Assembly (NCBI RefSeq): GCF_002920635.1 | Contig: NZ_PQSR01000030.1 | Location: forward strand, 1 to 64,000 | DNA: 64,000 nt | From: Streptomyces sp. Ru72 | Lineage (GTDB): Bacteria > Actinomycetota > Actinomycetes > Streptomycetales > Streptomycetaceae | Reading direction: 5' to 3' | Shown: positions 60,197 to 64,000 of the stretch, piece after piece | How positions within the stretch are numbered: the first letter of the stretch is position 1 | Layout of the letters: the number at the start of each line of letters is the position of its first letter | Position numbers and translations under genes: made by a program | The notes under the pieces: model-generated | What the model was told of the DNA's origin: nothing | The model's input: only the letters and a program-made list of their open reading frames with translations | The model's database searches: none

Positions 60197-61366
60197 ATGC
60201 GTGACGCCGTCATCGTCGAAGCCGTACGCACCCCGGTGGGCAGGGGGAAGCCCAACGGCGCCCTCGCCCACGTCCACCCCGTGGAACTTCTCGCGCACAC
60301 CCTGCGCACCCTCGTCGAGCGCTCCGGCATCGACCCGGTGCTCATCGACGACGTCATCGGCGGCACCGTCGACCAGGTGGGCGAGCAGGCCATGAACACC
60401 ACCCGGTACGCCGTCCTGTCCGCCGGCTTCCCGGAGACGGTGCCCGCGACCACTGTCGACCGCCAGTGCGGCTCCTCCCAGCAGGCCGTGCACTTCGCGG
60501 CGCAGGGCGTGATGTCGGGCGCGTACGACATCGTCGTGGCCTGCGGTGTGGAGTCCATGAGCCGCGTCCCGATGTGGTCCAACGTGCCTGCCGGCAAGGA
60601 CCCCTTCGGGCCCGGTGTCGCCGAGCGCTACCCGGAGGGCCTGGTCCCGCAGGGCATCAGCGCCGAGCTGATCGCCGCCAAGTGGTCGATCCCCCGTGAG
60701 CAGATGGACGCCTTCGCCGTCTCCTCGCACCGGAAGGCGGCAGCGGCCTGGGACGCCGGCCTGTTCGACGCGGAGACGGCTCCCCTGGAGGGCCTGACGC
60801 GCGACGAGTGCATTCGCCCCGGCAGCACGTCCGAGATCCTCGCCGGCCTCAAGCCCGCCTACTACGACCCCACGTTCGCCGAGCGTTTCCCGCAGATCGA
60901 GTGGAACGTCACCGCCGGCAACGCCAGCCCGGTCAACGACGGCGCCTCCGCCGTGCTGATCACCTCGAGCGAGACCGCGGCCCGCCTCGGCCTGCGCCCG
61001 CTCGCCCGGTTGCACAGCTTCGCGGTCACCGGCTCGGACCCCTTGCTGATGCTCACCGGGGTCATCCCGGCCACCGAGAAGGTGCTGCGCAGGGCGGGGC
61101 TGACGCTCGGCGACATCGACCTGTTCGAGGTGAACGAGGCCTTCTCCTCCGTCGTCCTGGCCTGGCAGCAGGAGACGGGCGCCGACCCCGCCAAGGTCAA
61201 TGTGCACGGCGGGGCCATCGCGATCGGCCACCCGCTGGGCGCGAGCGGCACCCGCCTGACGACGACGCTCGTGCACGCACTGCGCACGCGCGGAGCGCGC
61301 TTCGGTCTGCAGACGATGTGCGAGGCGGGCGGTCTCGCCAACGCGATGATCCTCGAGGCGGTCTAG
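60197..61366 (+). CDS. Acetyl-CoA C-acyltransferase (thiolase)
   Basis: A 389-residue thiolase. The nucleophile cysteine is C91 in VDRQCGSSQQAVH; HPLGASGTR and the general-base cysteine region (TMCEAGGLANA) are also intact. The CEAGG form is typical of steroid or lipid beta-oxidation types rather than biosynthetic acetoacetyl-CoA thiolase. ATG 60197 follows AGGAGG. The HxlR protein probably regulates it. Confidence 0.93.
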   Translation: MRDAVIVEAVRTPVGRGKPNGALAHVHPVELLAHTLRTLVERSGIDPVLIDDVIGGTVDQVGEQAMNTTRYAVLSAGFPETVPATTVDRQCGSSQQAVHFAAQGVMSGAYDIVVACGVESMSRVPMWSNVPAGKDPFGPGVAERYPEGLVPQGISAELIAAKWSIPREQMDAFAVSSHRKAAAAWDAGLFDAETAPLEGLTRDECIRPGSTSEILAGLKPAYYDPTFAERFPQIEWNVTAGNASPVNDGASAVLITSSETAARLGLRPLARLHSFAVTGSDPLLMLTGVIPATEKVLRRAGLTLGDIDLFEVNEAFSSVVLAWQQETGADPAKVNVHGGAIAIGHPLGASGTRLTTTLVHALRTRGARFGLQTMCEAGGLANAMILEAV

Positions 61367-61395
61367 CGGCGGCCCAGCGGCAGTCCGTGGGCGGT

Positions 61396-61416
61396 CCGGC
61401 GGCGGTCCACCGCCGG
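61396..61416. terminator. Terminator after thiolase
   Basis: CCGGCGG (61396-61402) and CCGCCGG (61410-61416) enclose a seven-base loop. It lies between the convergent thiolase and VTT genes. Confidence 0.55.
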
Positions 61417-61431
61417 CCCGTGGTCACAGCG

Positions 61432-62259
61432 CTAGCGGCCGCGCAGGTGGTGGCGCTTGCGCCAGGCCACCACCGCTCCGGCCAGCGCGGGCACCGCGAT
61501 GAAGGCCAGCGCGATCAGGAAGGCCGGCGAGGTCGGCTTCGCGGCGCGGGCTCCGGCGACCGCGTACGCGGCGGTGTTCGGGACCGATCCGAGCGCCGTG
61601 GCGAGCAGGAACGGCGCCCAGCGCATCCGGGAGACGGCCGCGCAGTAGTTGGCCGCCCAGAACGGCACCCCTGGGAACAGCCGGGCCGCCATCATCGAGC
61701 GGAAGCCGTGCCGGCTGAGCTGCCCGTCCGCGGCCTTCAGCCATCGCCCGCGCAGCAGCGGACGCAGCGCGTCCTGCCCGAGCACCCGGCCGAGCCCGAA
61801 CGCGATCCCGGCCCCGAGCACGGTGCCCGCGAGGGCCGCGCCCGTACCGAGCGGGGAGCCGAACAGGGCGCCCGCTGCCAGGTTCAGCAGCGGGCGCGGC
61901 ACGAACGCGACCGTGCACAACCCGTACGCCACCGCGAAGACGGCGGCCGCCGCGGTACCTCCCAGCTGCGGCGGCCAGCCGTGCGCCAGCAGTCTCTGCG
62001 GCTCGAACGCCAGCACACAGGACGCCGCCGCCGCGAGCAGCGCGGCGAGCAGGGCGAGACGCGACCACGGCGACAGCAGCGCTCTGGTGCAACGGGCGGC
62101 GAAACCGGGCGACACGACGGCGGCGGCGACCGGCGCGGCCCTGAGCTCCGTCGCGGCGGGCCGGGCAGAGGCCGTGGCGGTGGCCCGGGGAGAGGCCGTG
62201 GTGACGGCCCGGGGAGAGGCCGTGGCGGTGCCGCCAGAGCGGGTGGTGGCATCGAGCAT
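61432..62259 (-). CDS. VTT/TVP38-TMEM64 family membrane protein
   Basis: A 275-residue DedA-like membrane protein. The N-terminal 50 residues are a repetitive Thr/Ala/Ser/Arg-rich tail from three 24-bp DNA repeats (62167-62238). The VTT core has AAGALFGSPLGTGAALAGTVLGAGIAFGLGR and MMAARLFPGVPFWAANYCAAVSRMRW, with five to six helices. Related proteins scramble lipids. ATG 62259 is used. Confidence 0.87.
   Translation of the reverse strand: MLDATTRSGGTATASPRAVTTASPRATATASARPAATELRAAPVAAAVVSPGFAARCTRALLSPWSRLALLAALLAAAASCVLAFEPQRLLAHGWPPQLGGTAAAAVFAVAYGLCTVAFVPRPLLNLAAGALFGSPLGTGAALAGTVLGAGIAFGLGRVLGQDALRPLLRGRWLKAADGQLSRHGFRSMMAARLFPGVPFWAANYCAAVSRMRWAPFLLATALGSVPNTAAYAVAGARAAKPTSPAFLIALAFIAVPALAGAVVAWRKRHHLRGR
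62167..62238. repeat. Three 24-bp coding repeats in VTT gene
   Basis: Units start at 62167, 62191 and 62215 with the shared opening AGAGGCCGTGG. They encode eight-residue repeats of the SPRAxTxA type in the N-terminal tail of the VTT protein. Confidence 0.8.
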
Positions 62260-62316
62260 TCGGTGACAGTAACCGACGGGTGTGTGTGATCGCCGTATGG
62301 TCCGCCTCAAGAGCAT

Positions 62317-62328
62317 GAGATGCATCTC
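62317..62328. repeat. Perfect palindrome GAGATGCATCTC
   Basis: A 12-bp perfect palindrome in the intergenic region between the divergent VTT and tuf genes. It could be an operator for either. Confidence 0.4.
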
Positions 62329-62382
62329 TCGCTGAACTCGCCCCGCGGGAAAAACCATTCGACGCCGACGGACGAGTCGGCG

Positions 62383-62496
62383 ATGCTCTACGGCATGTTC
62401 CGGTACGCCTTCGTCCTCGCAGCATCCGCCCTCGCGGATGCCCCGAAGGCTGCCGTCCCGCTCCTCGTGGCCGCCGTCGACGGCGCCCGAAGCTGA
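62383..62496 (+). CDS. Possible 37-residue small ORF upstream of tuf3
   Basis: The frame reads MLYGMFRYAFVLAASALADA then PKAAVPLLVAAVDGARS. It is hydrophobic with good codon bias, but has only a weak GACGAG ribosome site. It could be a small membrane peptide or leader; a chance frame is also possible in this GC-rich DNA. Confidence 0.3.
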   Translation: MLYGMFRYAFVLAASALADAPKAAVPLLVAAVDGARS

Positions 62497-62507
62497 CCCT
62501 TCCCGGA

Positions 62508-62536
62508 TTGTCCGGCGGACCCCGCAGGGGGAGGGT
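62508..62536 (+). promoter_or_regulatory. Candidate promoter of tuf3
   Basis: TTGTCC (62508-62513), 17 bases, GAGGGT (62531-62536). The -35 is good and the -10 is off-consensus at the first base; transcription would start near 62543, about 80 bases before the gene. Confidence 0.35.
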
Positions 62537-62624
62537 CGGCAAGACCTCGGGGTCCCCGTCCCGGCCGCAACGTTCGACGCCGGGGCCGTCACTCGGCACC
62601 ACCAAGAGGCTACGAGGTACAGCC

Positions 62625-63794
62625 ATGCCCAAGACGGCATACGTGCGCACCAAACCGCACCTGAACATCGGCACGATGGGCCACGTCGACCACGGCAAGA
62701 CCACCCTGACCGCCGCCATCACCAAGGTCCTCGCCGAGCGCGGCACCGGCACCTTCGTGCCGTTCGACCGGATCGACCGGGCCCCGGAGGAGGCGGCGCG
62801 CGGCATCACCATCAACATCGCGCACGTCGAGTACGAGACGGACACCCGGCACTACGCGCACGTGGACATGCCGGGCCACGCCGACTACGTCAAGAACATG
62901 GTCACCGGGGCCGCGCAGCTCGACGGGGCGATCCTCGTCGTTTCCGCGCTCGACGGGATCATGCCGCAGACCGCCGAACACGTGCTGCTCGCCCGGCAGG
63001 TGGGGGTGGACCACATCGTCGTCGCCCTCAACAAGGCCGACGCGGGCGACGAGGAACTGACCGACCTCGTCGAGTTGGAGGTCCGCGACCTGCTCACCGC
63101 GCAGGGCTATCCGGGGGACTCCGTGCCGGTCGTACGCGTCTCCGGGCTCAAGGCCCTGGAGGGGGACCCGCGTTGGACCGCGGCGATCGACGCGCTGCTC
63201 GACGCGGTGGACACGTACGTGCCCATGCCCGAGCGGTACGTGGACGCGCCGTTCCTGCTCCCGGTGGAGAACGTGCTCACCATCACCGGCCGCGGCACGG
63301 TCGTCACCGGCGCGGTCGAGCGCGGCAGAATCCGGGTGGGCGACCGGGTCGAGGTGCTCGGCGCGGAAGCGGAGACGGTGGTCACCGGTCTGGAGACCTT
63401 CGGCAAGCCGATGGAGGAGGCGCAGGCGGGGGACAACGTGGCGCTGCTGCTGCGCGGGGTGCCGCGCGACGCGGTCCGCCGCGGGCACATCGTCGCGGCG
63501 CCCGGAAGTGTGGTGCCGAGCCGGCGCTTCACGGCGCGGGTGTACGTGCTGTCGGCCCGTGAGGGCGGGCGTACGACGCCGGTGTCGACCGGTTACCGGC
63601 CGCAGTTCTACATCCGTACGGCGGACGTCGTCGGGGACGTCGACCTCGGGGAGACGGCGGTCGTCCGTCCCGGCGACACGGTCACGATGACGGTGGAGCT
63701 GGGCCGTGAGGTGCCGCTGGAGCCGGGGCTGGGGTTCGCGATCCGTGAGGGCGGCCGGACGGTCGGCGCCGGCACGGTGACGTCCGTCGCCTGA
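62625..63794 (+). CDS. tuf3: Divergent second elongation factor Tu (EF-Tu3)
   Basis: A 389-residue translation GTPase that delivers aminoacyl-tRNA. G-motifs are GHVDHGKT, RGITI, DMPGH (DCPGH in the main EF-Tu), NKAD and SGLKAL (SALKAL in the main form). The catalytic histidine after PGH is kept. It is about eight residues shorter than EF-Tu1, and differs at many surface positions. Streptomyces tuf3 genes are separate from the str operon and are linked to stress or starvation. ATG 62625 follows GAGG. Confidence 0.92.
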   Translation: MPKTAYVRTKPHLNIGTMGHVDHGKTTLTAAITKVLAERGTGTFVPFDRIDRAPEEAARGITINIAHVEYETDTRHYAHVDMPGHADYVKNMVTGAAQLDGAILVVSALDGIMPQTAEHVLLARQVGVDHIVVALNKADAGDEELTDLVELEVRDLLTAQGYPGDSVPVVRVSGLKALEGDPRWTAAIDALLDAVDTYVPMPERYVDAPFLLPVENVLTITGRGTVVTGAVERGRIRVGDRVEVLGAEAETVVTGLETFGKPMEEAQAGDNVALLLRGVPRDAVRRGHIVAAPGSVVPSRRFTARVYVLSAREGGRTTPVSTGYRPQFYIRTADVVGDVDLGETAVVRPGDTVTMTVELGREVPLEPGLGFAIREGGRTVGAGTVTSVA

Positions 63795-63855
63795 AGGCGC
63801 CGTTCCGAGCGGGTGCGGGGAGGCCGCGGTCTTCCCGCACCCGCACAATGGAGCC

Positions 63856-64000
63856 GTGAGCGAGCCGATACCCGTCACCCGTACGACCGACTACGGCACC
63901 GCCAAGCTGATGCCGGACGTCGACCGTGAGCGGGCCTGGCTCCTCACGGTCGACGGGGCGCCGCAGTCGTACGTCGATCTGGACGCCCCGACGCATCTGG
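63856..64000 (+). CDS. Spermidine synthase-like protein, 5' part only
   Basis: The window holds the first 48 residues: SEPIPVTRTTDYGTAKLMPD, then VDRERAWLLTVDGAPQSYVD and LDAPTHL. This matches the N-terminal beta-strand region of spermidine-synthase-like proteins common in Streptomyces. The methyltransferase core lies outside the window. GTG 63856 is the start used. Identification is by similarity of this short part. Confidence 0.6.
   Translation, partial: MSEPIPVTRTTDYGTAKLMPDVDRERAWLLTVDGAPQSYVDLDAPTHL

Overview
The window is very GC-rich, uses GTG and ATG starts behind AGGAGG-like ribosome binding sites, and has gene content typical of Streptomyces: a DUF881/SBP/FHA/MerR block, a tuf3-type second EF-Tu, a glycine riboswitch in front of gcvP, many one-component regulators and one TTA codon. 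It reads as a chromosomal segment of a Streptomyces species, mostly conserved with a few accessory insertions. No rRNA, tRNA, CRISPR array, intact insertion sequence or prophage was seen.

Layout. 0.1-14 kb: conserved actinobacterial block matching the mycobacterial order pgsA2, DUF881, SBP, DUF881, (gcvH), garA, MerR, DUF151 nuclease, MerR, gcvP. Here gcvH is absent, a mannose-1-P guanylyltransferase-like fusion follows pgsA2, and dinB plus a PRC-barrel gene lie before the riboswitch-controlled gcvP. 14-20 kb: small hypothetical genes, a GCS2-type ligase with a TTA codon, a CPBP protease, a PhzF-like enzyme and an APH-like kinase, then about 0.5 kb of atypical low-GC sequence with short direct repeats. 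20.6-31.8 kb: regulators (PadR, MocR, LysR, MarR) paired with small enzymes and three EamA transporters, one behind a structured leader RNA. 32-39.7 kb: an accessory ion/respiration cassette with a ClC channel, hemerythrin protein, acetate transporter, cytochrome b, and cytochrome oxidase subunits I and IV.

40-46.3 kb: a HipA-like kinase with a DUF3037 partner, two FabG-like reductases, a peptide-binding lipoprotein, uracil-DNA glycosylase and a TPR-like protein. 46.5-56.3 kb: small lipoproteins, a TetR/FAD-monooxygenase pair, lnt, a short-chain dehydrogenase, a 59-residue protein and uppP. 56.6-59.6 kb: a three-gene sugar-type cluster (Gfo/Idh/MocA, DUF6807, cupin) behind a LacI-like operator. 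59.6-64 kb: HxlR regulator, thiolase, VTT membrane protein, divergent EF-Tu and the start of a spermidine-synthase-like gene.

Most striking themes. (1) Four promoters fit the LexA-independent DNA-damage (RecA-NDp/PafBC) consensus, in front of dinB, ung, a TPR-like gene and a tiny gene of unknown function. (2) An EamA exporter has a leader with a leaderless polyproline micro-ORF and two strong hairpins. (3) The FHA protein combines a zinc ribbon with a GarA/OdhI-type ETTS site. (4) The guanylyltransferase fusion carries a phosphomannomutase-like domain that has lost its active-site motifs. I did not find a clear new defence system; the HipA-like/DUF3037 pair is the nearest candidate.
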